From: Subtercola vilae
GTDB taxonomy: Bacteria > Actinomycetota > Actinomycetes > Actinomycetales > Microbacteriaceae
Reading direction: 5' to 3'
Assembly (NCBI RefSeq): GCF_004923255.1
Contig: NZ_QYRT01000006.1
Span: forward strand, 62,001-126,000
Length of the DNA: 64,000 nucleotides
In this document: piece after piece, positions 1 through 9,332 of the stretch
Layout of the letters: each line of letters opens with the position of its first letter
Position numbering within the stretch: position 1 is the stretch's first letter
Notes under the pieces: model-generated
Told to the model about the DNA's origin: nothing
Databases searched by the model: none
What the model saw: the letters and a program-made list of their open reading frames with translations, nothing else
Program-made: the position numbers and the translations under genes

Positions 1-28
1 GGGGGTCGATTTGGGCCATATTTGTTGA

Positions 29-1621
29 GTGAATGTCAGTGGTTGGTGGTTGACTTGGGTCATGAACGAATCGCCCATCACTTCTCCCGCTGCTGACGCG
101 GCTGCCTTTGACGAGGTGGTTGGTGTTGTGGCGGGGTGGTGTGGGGCTGCCGCGCCCTTCGGGCTTGCCGATGAAGCATTGTTGTCGCGGATCGCAGATG
201 CGGAGAAGCTGGGCCGGTTAGTGGATGGGTTGCGTGTGCGGTTGGCGGGGGAGGTGGCTGAGAGGTCCCGTGCGGAGTTGGGGGATGGGTCGCTGTCTCG
301 GGCACAGAATTTCGTGACGGTACCGAAGCTGGTGGCGGCGGTGACGGGTGGGGCAGGGCATACCGCGAACAGCTGGCTGAAGCTCGGTAAGAGTGTCAGG
401 TCGGGGGTGTCGATCAACGGGGTTCTGATCCCGTCGAACTTCCCGCACGTCGAACAGGGCCTCATCGATGGCACGTTGGGTGTGGATGCGGCGGCGCAGA
501 TCGTCCGTAACCTGACCGACGTCGCAGCCCAGTTGGGGTTCACTGAAGAGATCCGTGACGCCGAGAAAGCGTTGGTCGATGCGGCGACGAACATCTCGGG
601 TGGGTTCCGGTACTCAGCGGACGACATCGGTTTGCTGGCGTCGCGGGTGCGGGCGCATCTTGACCCTGACGGTGTGGAACCCTCCGACCGGGTGTTGCAG
701 TCCAAACGGTATGTGAGGTTCACGGCGCAGGGTGATGGGATGACCAAAATGATCGCCCTCCTCCCACCCCTGCAAGCAGGGAGCCTGCGGGCGTTGTTGG
801 AAGCGTTGCAGTCCCCGAGGGTGCGCCCCCAGTTCGAAACCGACACTCCTGCCGGTGGCGAATCCGGCAGTGAGCATTCAGGGGCAAGCCCGCAGGGCGC
901 GGCAGCCCCCAACGCATGCCTCGGCCGCCAGCCAGAGGATTGGTTGGTGGCCCCGGACTCGTCGACGAGGGATCGTCGTACGGGTGAGCAGTTCGTGTTC
1001 GACCGGTTCTACGACCTCCTCACCGTCGCGGCAGGCCTCACCGGTGCGCCCCGGATCAACGGTGCCGCCCCGGTACTGAACATCCGGGTCGAACTCGACG
1101 ACCTCGCCCAAGGGCACGGGGTTGGTTGGGTTGATGGGATTGTTGACCCGGTCCCGATGTCGAGTGTGGAACAGCTCCTCTGCCACGGCGACATCACGAC
1201 CACCGTCTTCGGTACCCATGGGGAAGTGTTGCAGCACGGGAAAACGAAACGCCTGTTCACGACCGCGCAACGGGCCGCTATGGCGGCACGGGATGGTGGG
1301 TGTGTGTGGCCGGGCTGCGACCGCGGCCCGTCGTGGTGCGAAAGCCACCACGTCGACGACTGGAAACACCACACCTACGCACCAGGCCGTACAGACATCG
1401 ATAACGGGGCACTGCTCTGCCACTTCCACCACACACATGTGCATTCTTCTGAGTGGAAACTCGCCATGCAGAACGGCGTCCCCGTGCTGATCCCACCGAA
1501 AAGCATCGACTGGGAACAAACCCCCAGACCATGCTCCCAAATCAGATCGAGACGACGCGGACCCCTCCCCACAACACCACTACCACCATGGGTCAGACAA
1601 CCACGACCATACACAACCTGA
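29..1621 (+). CDS. DUF222 / HNH endonuclease-domain protein (13E12 family)
   Basis: Protein of about 530 residues with an N-terminal helical DUF222 region and a C-terminal HNH nuclease module. The HNH part is visible near residues 425-480: a CVWPGC metal-binding segment, then ESHHVDDW, then NGALLCHFHHTHVH, giving the Cys/His and His-Asn-His pattern of the family. Such proteins are very common and often multicopy in Actinobacteria; they are presumed DNA nucleases of unknown target. The middle (about 255-300) is Pro/Gly/Ser-rich and probably a linker. The GTG at 29 has a CATATT -10-like hexamer exactly 6 nt upstream, as in other leaderless genes here; the ATG at 62 is an equally plausible start. 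The gene stands alone, and the convergent neighbour begins after a short tandem repeat. Family is certain; function is not. Confidence 0.85.
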   Translation: MNVSGWWLTWVMNESPITSPAADAAAFDEVVGVVAGWCGAAAPFGLADEALLSRIADAEKLGRLVDGLRVRLAGEVAERSRAELGDGSLSRAQNFVTVPKLVAAVTGGAGHTANSWLKLGKSVRSGVSINGVLIPSNFPHVEQGLIDGTLGVDAAAQIVRNLTDVAAQLGFTEEIRDAEKALVDAATNISGGFRYSADDIGLLASRVRAHLDPDGVEPSDRVLQSKRYVRFTAQGDGMTKMIALLPPLQAGSLRALLEALQSPRVRPQFETDTPAGGESGSEHSGASPQGAAAPNACLGRQPEDWLVAPDSSTRDRRTGEQFVFDRFYDLLTVAAGLTGAPRINGAAPVLNIRVELDDLAQGHGVGWVDGIVDPVPMSSVEQLLCHGDITTTVFGTHGEVLQHGKTKRLFTTAQRAAMAARDGGCVWPGCDRGPSWCESHHVDDWKHHTYAPGRTDIDNGALLCHFHHTHVHSSEWKLAMQNGVPVLIPPKSIDWEQTPRPCSQIRSRRRGPLPTTPLPPWVRQPRPYTT

Positions 1622-1681
1622 ACGCACAGGTACTGCTTGTTTGCGAGCAATCGAAACGGGGCAGCAAGCGATAGCGCGCAA

Positions 1682-1769
1682 CCTGCGGATGACGGCGCAC
1701 CGCCCAAATGGCGGCGCACCCTCCGAATGACGGCGCACCCTCCGAATTGCGGCGCTACCGGCGAATGAC
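1682..1769. repeat. Four imperfect 19-bp tandem repeats plus a partial fifth
   Basis: Units start at 1682, 1700, 1719 and 1738, with a partial copy at 1757. The common core is CCGAATGACGGCGCACC with small substitutions; units 3 and 4 share the block CCCTCCGAAT. The array lies between two convergent genes, and its last units run into the stop codon of the YbaK-type gene at 1755. No repeat of this type occurs elsewhere in the window. Confidence 0.75.
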
Positions 1770-2297
1770 TGCAGTGATCCCCCCAGTGACCGAGAGCAGA
1801 TCTGCTGGAGCAACCTCGACGTCGAACCCCCGACGCCCGCCCGAGACGTAGATGGTCGGATAGTCGAGGGCCAGAGCATCCAGAACCGTCGGCAGGGGAG
1901 TCTTCTGCCCAAACGGGCTGATGCCACCGACCACATAGCCGCTCTTACGTTCCGCCACCGCTTTGTCGGCCATCGAAGCACGTTTGGCGCCCAGAACCCC
2001 AGCCAGAGCTTTCACATCGAGCATCGACGAAACAGAAACTATGCCGATGGCCAGGCCTTTGTCGGTCTCGACCATCAGCGTTTTGAACACGCGACCGGGT
2101 TCGATCGAGAGCGCGGCGGCGGCCTCCGCCCCGAAATCAGTCGCAGCATCGTTGTGCTGGTATGCGTGCGGGGTGAAAGCCACGCCAGCCCGCAGCAGAG
2201 CAACGGTCGCCGCAGTAGTCGGGCCCGACGTGCCGCCGTGACCCGAAGCCCCGCCTGCCCCGCCCGCCCCGCTCGAAGATTTTGCCGTCTTAGCCAT
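1755..2297 (-). CDS. ybaK: YbaK/EbsC-type Cys-tRNA(Pro) deacylase
   Basis: 180-residue cytosolic editing enzyme expected to hydrolyse Cys mischarged onto tRNA(Pro). The YbaK/aa-tRNA_edit fold is recognisable from the HAYQHNDAATDFG segment, the RVFKTLMVE segment carrying the family's catalytic lysine, the SSMLDVKALAGVLGAKRA segment, and the GYVVGGISPFGQK glycine motif near the C-terminus. The frame is open upstream to 2366, but homology starts after MAKTAK, so the ATG at 2295-2297 is chosen. An Ala/Gly/Ser-rich stretch of about 20 residues precedes the domain. It follows the esterase gene on the same strand by 37 nt and may be co-transcribed with it. Family certain, substrate inferred. Confidence 0.92.
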   Translation of the reverse strand: MAKTAKSSSGAGGAGGASGHGGTSGPTTAATVALLRAGVAFTPHAYQHNDAATDFGAEAAAALSIEPGRVFKTLMVETDKGLAIGIVSVSSMLDVKALAGVLGAKRASMADKAVAERKSGYVVGGISPFGQKTPLPTVLDALALDYPTIYVSGGRRGFDVEVAPADLLSVTGGITAVIRR

Positions 2298-2334
2298 GAA
2301 TGTCACCACCCGAGTTGCAGGCGAAACCGCCGCC

Positions 2335-3039
2335 TCAGACCGCGGTGACCTCGCTCGTCGAAGCAAATGCCGCCTGCAGAAACTCGGTTACATCGGTGAT
2401 CTCTTCTTGAGAGACGCCGTGCTGAATGCCCGGGTACAGCTTCGCGGTCAACGAGGAATGCTGAGGCAGCCACTCTTCGGTGCGCGCGACCGCGTCGGCA
2501 GTGATGACGGGGTCGGCGACGTCACGCCCCCAGAAGACGGGCGGGCCGAGCTCTGCCATGGCCCGATCGCCGTGAACCTGCCCGGACACAACGAACCCCG
2601 AGAGGTTGACCGCAGCAGTGAAGCGCTCGGGCGCCGTGCGCATGAGGTGCACAGCCATGGCCCCGCCCTGCGAAAACCCGAGAGTGGAGATGCTCGCCGG
2701 GGTCCCGTAGGTGGCTTCAACCCGGTCGAGCCAGTCGAGCACAGCGGTGGTGGCGTCGTCGACACCGGCAATACGAGGGTTGCCGGGCTCGCCGATGGTG
2801 AACCAGGCGAAGCCGTTCTCCACGGGGTGCGGTGCGAGCAGCGGCGCACGCAAAGACGCCGCGATGGTGCCCTCGGGCAGAAGGGGCGCCAGGGAGATCA
2901 AATCGTTCTCGTGCGAACCGTAGCCGTGCATGATGATGACGAGCGGGCTGGTCGGCAGCTTCGCGGCGAGGTCTTCGGTCGAGACCGACCACACGACAAC
3001 TGCGTCGTTGATGAGAGCGCGGCGTGTCGAATCGGTCAC
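2335..3039 (-). CDS. Alpha/beta hydrolase of the phospholipase/carboxylesterase family
   Basis: 234-residue serine hydrolase (Abhydrolase_2 type). The nucleophile elbow GFSQGG lies near residue 130, the oxyanion segment IIMHGYGSHENDL is near residue 35, the acid is likely the Asp in RDVADPVI, and the histidine is in IQHGVSQEE near the C-terminus, so the triad looks complete. The GTG start at 3039 has an AAGGAG ribosome binding site 6 nt upstream. The family hydrolyses short carboxylic esters or lysophospholipids; the real substrate cannot be read from sequence. It lies downstream of the metal-sensor gene on the same strand with a 92-nt gap. Confidence 0.9.
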   Translation of the reverse strand: MTDSTRRALINDAVVVWSVSTEDLAAKLPTSPLVIIMHGYGSHENDLISLAPLLPEGTIAASLRAPLLAPHPVENGFAWFTIGEPGNPRIAGVDDATTAVLDWLDRVEATYGTPASISTLGFSQGGAMAVHLMRTAPERFTAAVNLSGFVVSGQVHGDRAMAELGPPVFWGRDVADPVITADAVARTEEWLPQHSSLTAKLYPGIQHGVSQEEITDVTEFLQAAFASTSEVTAV

Positions 3040-3131
3040 GATTCTCCTTCAGTTTGTGAAGCGAGACAAGTCGAAAGGTAGCTGTGCAATGAACCTACCA
3101 GTTCCCGTTTGGGGGCATCGGCAGAGGGCCG

Positions 3132-3413
3132 TCAGTCGCCCCGGTTGCGGCTCAACTCGAAGATGCGAACAAGCTCCTCAATGGCCTTCTCGCGTTGCTG
3201 CCCGCCCTCATCGAACATCTCGGAGACGTGGGTCTTCAGATGGTTCTCAACCATGAGCTTGTTCAGCGAACCGAGTGACTTCTGAATAGCGAGCGACAGC
3301 GTGATGATGTCGATGCAGTAGTCCTCGTTCTCGATCATCTTCTCGAGCCCCCGCATCTGGCCTTCCAGAATGCGCGTGCGGTGCAGGGCTCGCTTCTTGA
3401 TGTCTTCGATCAC
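3132..3413 (-). CDS. CsoR/RcnR/FrmR-family metal-sensing repressor
   Basis: 93-residue all-helical DNA-binding repressor (DUF156). The first helix carries HRTRILEGQMRGLEKM, the family's DNA-contact and tetramer region. Candidate metal ligands are Cys33 (DYCIDI), His58 and His62 (ENHLKTHV). The third ligand is His, where copper-sensing CsoR has Cys, so the set C-H-H matches the X-Y-Z part of the RcnR (Ni/Co) fingerprint; the N-terminal His of RcnR is missing. No transporter or metallochaperone gene is adjacent, so the target is unknown. The GTG at 3413 has TATTCT exactly 6 nt upstream, suggesting a leaderless message. Family certain; metal specificity uncertain. Confidence 0.9.
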   Translation of the reverse strand: MIEDIKKRALHRTRILEGQMRGLEKMIENEDYCIDIITLSLAIQKSLGSLNKLMVENHLKTHVSEMFDEGGQQREKAIEELVRIFELSRNRGD

Positions 3414-3419
3414 GAGTCA

Positions 3420-3425
3420 AGAATA
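3420..3425 (-). promoter_or_regulatory. -10 element of a leaderless promoter for the CsoR/RcnR-like gene
   Basis: TATTCT on the minus strand, separated by 6 nt (TGACTC) from the GTG start. The -35 match (TCGCTC at 17-nt spacing) is poor. Confidence 0.5.
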
Positions 3426-3475
3426 CGGCGCGCGAATGCGACGAGCGAAAGCATCACGTCTGCGTCGCGAATGCT

Positions 3476-4255
3476 CTACGTCTGGCAGTACGGGCACCAG
3501 TACGTGTCGCGCAATGAGAGAGCGTTCGCACCGAGCTTGCCGCTCTGAATGCGGTTTCCGCACCGCCGGCACGGCTGCCCGGCCCTGTTGTAGACGAACA
3601 CCTGCTTGCCCGGGCGGGTATCGCCGGTGGTGGTGCGTTCCACTCGGTCGCGGTTGGCCGTGATCAGGCGGTGCGCCAGCTGAACGACCGCGTCGAGGCG
3701 CGGCACTTCGGCGACCGGGCGTGTGGGCAGCACCCCGCGCAGAAAGCACAGTTCGTTCACGAAGACGTTGCCGAGCCCCGCGAGGTTGCGTTGGTCAAGC
3801 AGCGCGACGTCGATCTCCCGCAGCGGGTCGCTCGCGAGCCGCCGCGCGGCCTCGCCGGCATCCCAGTCGGGCCCCAGCAGGTCAGGCCCGAGGTAGTCGA
3901 CCGCATCGCCTTCGTCACCACGGTTCAGAACCTCGAGCAGTCCCAGTTCGAACCCGACGGCCGTATGCTCAGCCGTTCGCAGAATCGCCCGCGCCTTGAA
4001 CGCGGGCTTTCGCCACCGGGTCTCGGGCTGGTAGATGTGCCAGGTTCCCTCCATTTTGAGGTGCGAATGGATGCTGAACTCGCCCACCCGCATCAGAATG
4101 TGTTTTCCGCGGCTCACCACGTCGTGCACGGTTTCGCCGGTCAGGTCGACGGTGGCGAACTTCGGCACGCGGATGTCGCACCCCGTCAGCACCCGCCCCG
4201 CCAATACCGCGTTGAGGTGCTCAGCTGTGCGGTAGACGGTGTCGCCCTCAGGCAC
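3476..4255 (-). CDS. Fpg/Nei-family DNA glycosylase (endonuclease VIII-like)
   Basis: 259-residue base-excision repair enzyme. After Met removal the N-terminus is PEGDTVYRTA: catalytic Pro1 and Glu2, in the Nei-type form PEGD. Other motifs are the helix-two-turn-helix with NLAGLGNVFVNE and a C-terminal zinc finger CRRCGN...CPYCQ. It should excise oxidised bases and cleave the abasic site by beta/delta elimination. The GTG start at 4255 overlaps the end of the upstream helicase gene by 8 bp, so the two are translationally coupled in one operon and both are likely repair proteins. Within the family it resembles actinobacterial Nei2-like proteins more than Fpg; that subfamily call is inference. 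Confidence 0.93.
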   Translation of the reverse strand: MPEGDTVYRTAEHLNAVLAGRVLTGCDIRVPKFATVDLTGETVHDVVSRGKHILMRVGEFSIHSHLKMEGTWHIYQPETRWRKPAFKARAILRTAEHTAVGFELGLLEVLNRGDEGDAVDYLGPDLLGPDWDAGEAARRLASDPLREIDVALLDQRNLAGLGNVFVNELCFLRGVLPTRPVAEVPRLDAVVQLAHRLITANRDRVERTTTGDTRPGKQVFVYNRAGQPCRRCGNRIQSGKLGANALSLRDTYWCPYCQT

Positions 4256-7200
4256 TGCGCAACCTCAGCCCGCGAGGCGTATTGCTGAAACCAGCGCTTT
4301 CGAGCATCCGGCCGACCGTCGAACCGACAGAGAATTCGCCGTCGATCTTCTCGATTGTCAGCCGATCGACCTGGCCAGACGTCACAGCGAAGGCCAGCGA
4401 CGCCGACGCCTCAACGAGCACCTGTTCGTCGCGAGTGAATGACAGCACGGTCTTGCCGCCCCGCTCGATGTAGAGAACGAGGTCGCCGTCGACGACAACC
4501 ACCAGCGCGCCCGCCTTCCGCCCTGGCCGATGCCCCTCGCCCTGCGGCCACGGCAGGGCTGCCCCATACGGGTTCGCGGGGTCGCTGGCCGCGAGAGTGA
4601 GTGCCCGTGTCTTTTTCAGGCGTGCGGATGCTCGTTCCGCGCCCCCGGCCGCGCCAGGAGTCGTGACGCGGGGGTCGTGGCCGAGCATCCCGCGGCCCGA
4701 GCCTGCGCCAGCTTCGCCCGCGCGGGGTGGGTCGCTCGCCTCCTCACCACTCGTCGCTCCCGAGATATCGGCCGCGAATGACCGCAGTCGGTCGACCGTC
4801 GCCCCCGCTGCAAACTGCGCAGCCCCCAACCCTTCGATGAAGTACCCGCGGCGGCACCGGCCGGTCTCTTCGAACTGGCTCAACACGCGGTACGCCAACG
4901 CGAATCCGCCCGGCATGTGCTCACTCATCACTGACCCGCGCGTCACCACGCCGTAGCGGTCGAGCAGGAATTCGGCCATGGCGTGCGCGCGCACCGTTGG
5001 GTCGGATTCGGCGCGCGGCAGCAGCGACCAGCGACCGCCCACCGTCGGCGGACCCACTCGGGTCGCCATCGTGGGCCGAGCGTAGGCTCGGCCGCGGTAC
5101 ACGCGCCCCCGTGGCGCCGACCGTTTCGCCGTGTGCGCGGAGCTGCCCTTGGTTCCGCCGCCGGTGAGCGTGCGCAGCGGTGCCAACGTGTCGTTCGTGA
5201 GGCGGCCGGCCCACACCAGATCCCAGAGCGCCGTGACGAGCTGATCGTCGCTGACGAAGCCGGTGGGCGCGACGATCGGCGCCGCCATGACGGGAGGCGC
5301 ATCGATGGGGGTGACAATGGGTCGGGTCACTGCGGGCGGGATCACTGCGAGTGGGGTCGCAACAGTGGGAGTCGCTGCGGCAGCAAGCGCCGCCGCCCCG
5401 GCGGCCAGCACCCCACCCACCGCATCAGCGAGGTTGCGAAAGAAGTAGGCACCGCCTCCGGCAAGTACTCCGAGGATGGCATTCTGCACGTCGGTGGGTT
5501 CGAATGGCTGCGGCTCAGGAAGCGTGACCCGCACGGCATCGGCAAGGTGCAGCGAGACCCAGCCGTCACTGCCCGGCAGCGAACCGTTGCCCGACCAGAC
5601 GATCTCGCCCGAGGCCGTGAGCTCGTCGAGCATCGCCGGGCTGTAGTCGGAGACCCGAGACGGCAGCACCAGCGTCTCCCACGCCGAAGCAGGCGCAGAC
5701 ACGCCCGCCAGCTGCTCGATCACCGTGAGCACTCCGTCGATTCCGCGGAGAGTTCCGCCGACGTGCTGCCACACAGGCAGAAAGCGACCGAATGCCGACG
5801 CCTCGACGGGCTCGACCTCGTGCCGCAGCGCGGCGAGCGAGCGGCTTCGCAGTCGCCGCAGTACTTCGGTGTCGCACCACTCCGTGGACGCTGCCGGGTG
5901 GGCCGCGCCCACCCGGTCGCCGGTTGGCCGAAACTCCCCTTCGACCACGCGGCGTGCCGATTCAAGCCGTTTGAGGGTCTCGTGCGCCACCTGGCTGCCG
6001 AGCCCCAGGCGCTGGCCCACCTCGACCGCAGTGAATGGCCCGTGCGTTCGCGCGTAGCGACCGATCAGGTCGCCCAGGGGGTCTTCGACGGGTTCGATGA
6101 ACGCGTCGGGCACCCCGAACGGAATCGGAACACCGAGCGCGTCGCGAAGGCGACTCGCGTCTTCGATCGCGGCCCAGCGGGCGTCGCCTGCCACGGTGAC
6201 AGCAAGCACACGTTTAGTGTCGAGCAGCACAGCCAGGTGCGCTTCGACGTCGGCGCCGTCGGTCAGCCGCTCGGCCAGTTCGGGCGCAGAGAGCGGCCCG
6301 AGCATCCTAACCAGGTCGGCAACACCTTCGACGCCCGTCGCCTGCCTGCCCGGTGCGACACGCTGCAGTTCTCGTTCGGTCTGCTCGAGAACGCCGGGGT
6401 CGAGAAGTTCGCGCAACTCTGCGCGGCCGAGCAGTTCGGCCAACAGCGTCGGGTCGAGCGAGAGCGCGGCTGCCCGTCGCTCGGCGAGCGGGCTGTCGCC
6501 CTCGTAGACGAACGACGCAACGTAGCCGAACAGCAGTGACCGCGCGAACGGCGACGGTTCGGGCGTCTCGCTCTCGACGATGCGGATTCGCCGGTTCTCT
6601 ATCTCGCCGGCCAGCGCCTTCAGCGAGGGCAGATCGTAGACATCTTGCAGGCACTCCCGCACCGTCTCGAGAATGATGGGAAACGTGGGGTAACGCCGGG
6701 CCACCTCGAGCAGCTGGGCCGAACGCTGGCGCTGCTGCCAGAGCGGCGAGCGCTTGCCGGGGTTCTGCCTCGGCAGCAGCAGGGCACGAGCGGCACTCTC
6801 CCGAAAGCGCGAGGCGAACAGCGCCGAGCCGCCCACCTCGGTTGTGACGATCGTCTCGAGCTCGTCAGCGTCGAACACGAACAGGTCGGCGCCGGGGGGC
6901 TCGCTCTCGGTGTCGGGCAGCCGCACCACGATGCCGTCGTCGCTCGCCACCACACCGCCGTCGACGCCGAACCGCTCCCGAATGCGTGCGCCGATGGCCA
7001 GCGCCCACGGCGAATGCACCTGCATGCCGTACGGGGAATGCAACACCACGCGCCAGTCGCCGAGCTCGTCGCGAAAGCGCTCGACCACCAAAGTCGTGTC
7101 GCTCGGAACGTGCCCGGTCGCCTCCCGTTGCTCCACAATGAAGTTCACGAGGTTCGTCGCCGCATTCTCGTCGAGCCCCGCCGCCCGGGCCAAATCGAGC

Positions 7201-9239
7201 GCACGGTCACCGGATGCCCCACCCACGGTTCGCGTGAACTCACCGATGGCCCGCCCCAGCTCCACCGGGCGCCCCAGCCCGTCGCCGCGCCAGAACGGCA
7301 GCCGCCCCGGCTCGCCGAAGGCCGGCGTCACCAGAACCCGGTCGTGCGTGATCTCCTGGATGCGCCAGCTGGTCGCCCCCAGCGCGAACACGTCGCCCAC
7401 CCGCGACTCGTAGACCATCTCTTCGTCGAGCTCACCGACACGCGAGGCCTTCTCGCCCACCATGAACACCCCGAACAGGCCGCGGTCGGGGATGGTTCCG
7501 CCGCTCGTCACGGCCAACCGCTGGGCCCCGGGTCGACCCGTGAGGGTGCCGGCGTCGCGGTCCCACACGATGCGAGGCCGCAGTTCGGCGAACTCGTCAG
7601 ACGGATAGCGCCCTGCGAGAAGGTCGAGCGTCGCCTCGTAGGCCGATCGAGGCAGGCTCGAGAAGGGCGCGCTGCGTTTGATCGTGTCGAACCACTCCTC
7701 GACGTCGATGCTCTCGAGGGCACACGCCGCCACGGTCTGCTGGGCGAGGATGTCGAGCGGGTTCTTCGGTACAGCGAGGCTTTCGATGAGCCCTTCTGTC
7801 ATCCGCTGCGCCGCCACCGCAGAGTGAATGAGGTCTGCCCGGTGCTTGGGATAGATAACACCCCGCGAAACTTCGCCGACCTGATGCCCGGCCCGGCCGA
7901 CGCGCTGCAGCCCGCTCGCCACCGAGGGCGGCGACTCCACCTGCACGACCAGGTCGACCGCGCCCATGTCGATGCCGAGCTCGAGGCTCGACGTGGCGAC
8001 CACGCAGCGCAGGCGACCGGTCTTGAGGTCGTCTTCGATGATGGCGCGTTGCTCTTTGCTCACCGAGCCATGATGGGCACGGGCGAGCAGTGGTTCGGCC
8101 CCTTCGGTCTGCCCGCTCTGCGCCATCACCTGGGCGGGGGCGGTGGCGGTGTTTGCGTGTGCACTCGTGCCGCTGCCGGTGCCGGCCAGCTCGCGCTCCT
8201 GTGCCAGACCGAGCCGCTCGGCGTAGATCTCGTTGAGCCGGGCCGTGAGACGTTCGGCGAGCCGGCGTGAGTTCGCGAAGACAATGGATGAGCGGTGTTT
8301 CAGTACCCGGTCGACAATGCTCTCTTCGACGTGCGGCCAGATCGACCCGTGTTGCGGCGTGGCTGCAGCGGCCGAACCCTCGAGGGCCGGAGCCTGCCCC
8401 AGGTCGCTCATGTCCTCGACCGGCACCACGACGTGCAGGTCGAACTTCTTCGTCGACGTGGGCGCCACGATCGTCACGGGAGCCCCGCCGGCGAGAAAGC
8501 GCGCCACCTCTTCGGGCGGCCGCACGGTTGCTGAAAGACCGATGCGTTGCGCAGGAGTCTCGAGCTGGGCATCCAGTCGCTCGAGGCTCACGGCGAGGTG
8601 CGCACCGCGCTTGGTGGCGGCAACGGCGTGTACCTCGTCGATGATGACCGTCTCGACCGAGGCCAGCGTCTCGCGCGCTGCCGACGTGAGCATGAGAAAG
8701 AGCGACTCGGGAGTGGTGATGAGGATGTCGGGCGGGTTCTTGATCATGGTGCGCCGGTCTGAGGCGCTGGTGTCGCCCGAGCGCACCCCCACCGTGATCT
8801 GCGGAGGAATCGTGCCGAGGCGTTTCGCGGTCTGCGTGACGCCCACCAGGGGGGCCCGGAGATTTCGCTCGACGTCGACGGCCAGCGCCTTGAGCGGCGA
8901 GATGTAGAGCACGCGCGTGCCGACCGGCGGCTCTGCCTGTGCGGGGGTGGTGTCGTCAGCCTTGGGATGCGCCCGCTTGGCTTCGGGCTGCGTGCGCGGG
9001 GGCGCCGTCAGCAGCTGGTCGATGGCCCATAGAAACGCGGCGAGCGTCTTGCCGGAGCCGGTGGGGGCGACCACGAGCGCGTGCGCGCCCTCGGAGACAG
9101 CGTTCCAGGCACCGATCTGTGCGTCAGTGGGCGCGGCAAAGGCCCCCGCGAACCATTCACGGGTTGCCGGCGAGAATCGGGCCAGCGTCGTGGCTGGCCC
9201 GTCGGGGGCACTGACTGTGGGAGTTGCTGTTCTCTTCAT
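4248..9239 (-). CDS. lhr: Lhr-like superfamily 2 ATP-dependent helicase
   Basis: 1,663-residue DNA/RNA helicase. Motif I is APTGSGKT (about 58-65), motif II is IDEVHAV (near 200), motif III is LSATV, and a second RecA domain carries ATSSLELGIDMG and QRVGRAGHQ. The long C-terminal region is typical of large Lhr proteins, which act in the DNA-damage response of Actinobacteria as 3'-5' translocases. The ATG at 9239 is preferred over the TTG at 9251 because GAGGG lies 5 nt upstream. A low-complexity Ala/Pro/Val/Thr stretch of about 55 residues (coded around 5255-5420) interrupts a segment reading AYFFRNLADA...ALWDLVWAGR, apparently an insertion. It overlaps the Nei-like glycosylase gene. Confidence 0.95.
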   Translation of the reverse strand: MKRTATPTVSAPDGPATTLARFSPATREWFAGAFAAPTDAQIGAWNAVSEGAHALVVAPTGSGKTLAAFLWAIDQLLTAPPRTQPEAKRAHPKADDTTPAQAEPPVGTRVLYISPLKALAVDVERNLRAPLVGVTQTAKRLGTIPPQITVGVRSGDTSASDRRTMIKNPPDILITTPESLFLMLTSAARETLASVETVIIDEVHAVAATKRGAHLAVSLERLDAQLETPAQRIGLSATVRPPEEVARFLAGGAPVTIVAPTSTKKFDLHVVVPVEDMSDLGQAPALEGSAAAATPQHGSIWPHVEESIVDRVLKHRSSIVFANSRRLAERLTARLNEIYAERLGLAQERELAGTGSGTSAHANTATAPAQVMAQSGQTEGAEPLLARAHHGSVSKEQRAIIEDDLKTGRLRCVVATSSLELGIDMGAVDLVVQVESPPSVASGLQRVGRAGHQVGEVSRGVIYPKHRADLIHSAVAAQRMTEGLIESLAVPKNPLDILAQQTVAACALESIDVEEWFDTIKRSAPFSSLPRSAYEATLDLLAGRYPSDEFAELRPRIVWDRDAGTLTGRPGAQRLAVTSGGTIPDRGLFGVFMVGEKASRVGELDEEMVYESRVGDVFALGATSWRIQEITHDRVLVTPAFGEPGRLPFWRGDGLGRPVELGRAIGEFTRTVGGASGDRALDLARAAGLDENAATNLVNFIVEQREATGHVPSDTTLVVERFRDELGDWRVVLHSPYGMQVHSPWALAIGARIRERFGVDGGVVASDDGIVVRLPDTESEPPGADLFVFDADELETIVTTEVGGSALFASRFRESAARALLLPRQNPGKRSPLWQQRQRSAQLLEVARRYPTFPIILETVRECLQDVYDLPSLKALAGEIENRRIRIVESETPEPSPFARSLLFGYVASFVYEGDSPLAERRAAALSLDPTLLAELLGRAELRELLDPGVLEQTERELQRVAPGRQATGVEGVADLVRMLGPLSAPELAERLTDGADVEAHLAVLLDTKRVLAVTVAGDARWAAIEDASRLRDALGVPIPFGVPDAFIEPVEDPLGDLIGRYARTHGPFTAVEVGQRLGLGSQVAHETLKRLESARRVVEGEFRPTGDRVGAAHPAASTEWCDTEVLRRLRSRSLAALRHEVEPVEASAFGRFLPVWQHVGGTLRGIDGVLTVIEQLAGVSAPASAWETLVLPSRVSDYSPAMLDELTASGEIVWSGNGSLPGSDGWVSLHLADAVRVTLPEPQPFEPTDVQNAILGVLAGGGAYFFRNLADAVGGVLAAGAAALAAAATPTVATPLAVIPPAVTRPIVTPIDAPPVMAAPIVAPTGFVSDDQLVTALWDLVWAGRLTNDTLAPLRTLTGGGTKGSSAHTAKRSAPRGRVYRGRAYARPTMATRVGPPTVGGRWSLLPRAESDPTVRAHAMAEFLLDRYGVVTRGSVMSEHMPGGFALAYRVLSQFEETGRCRRGYFIEGLGAAQFAAGATVDRLRSFAADISGATSGEEASDPPRAGEAGAGSGRGMLGHDPRVTTPGAAGGAERASARLKKTRALTLAASDPANPYGAALPWPQGEGHRPGRKAGALVVVVDGDLVLYIERGGKTVLSFTRDEQVLVEASASLAFAVTSGQVDRLTIEKIDGEFSVGSTVGRMLESAGFSNTPRGLRLRSA

Positions 9240-9332
9240 GTTTGCCCTCAATCTTCACCCATACCACCGACACTCAGACGGTTCCGGCTGAGAGTGGGTC
9301 GGGAATCGGCCAGAAGTGGGTAAGAATGAAGC

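Noticed and set aside
4983-8270. Two long plus-strand ORFs (518 and 541 codons) opposite the Lhr helicase gene
   Set aside because: Arg/His/Pro-rich translations with no recognisable domains; they are GC-bias shadows of a clear helicase on the other strand.
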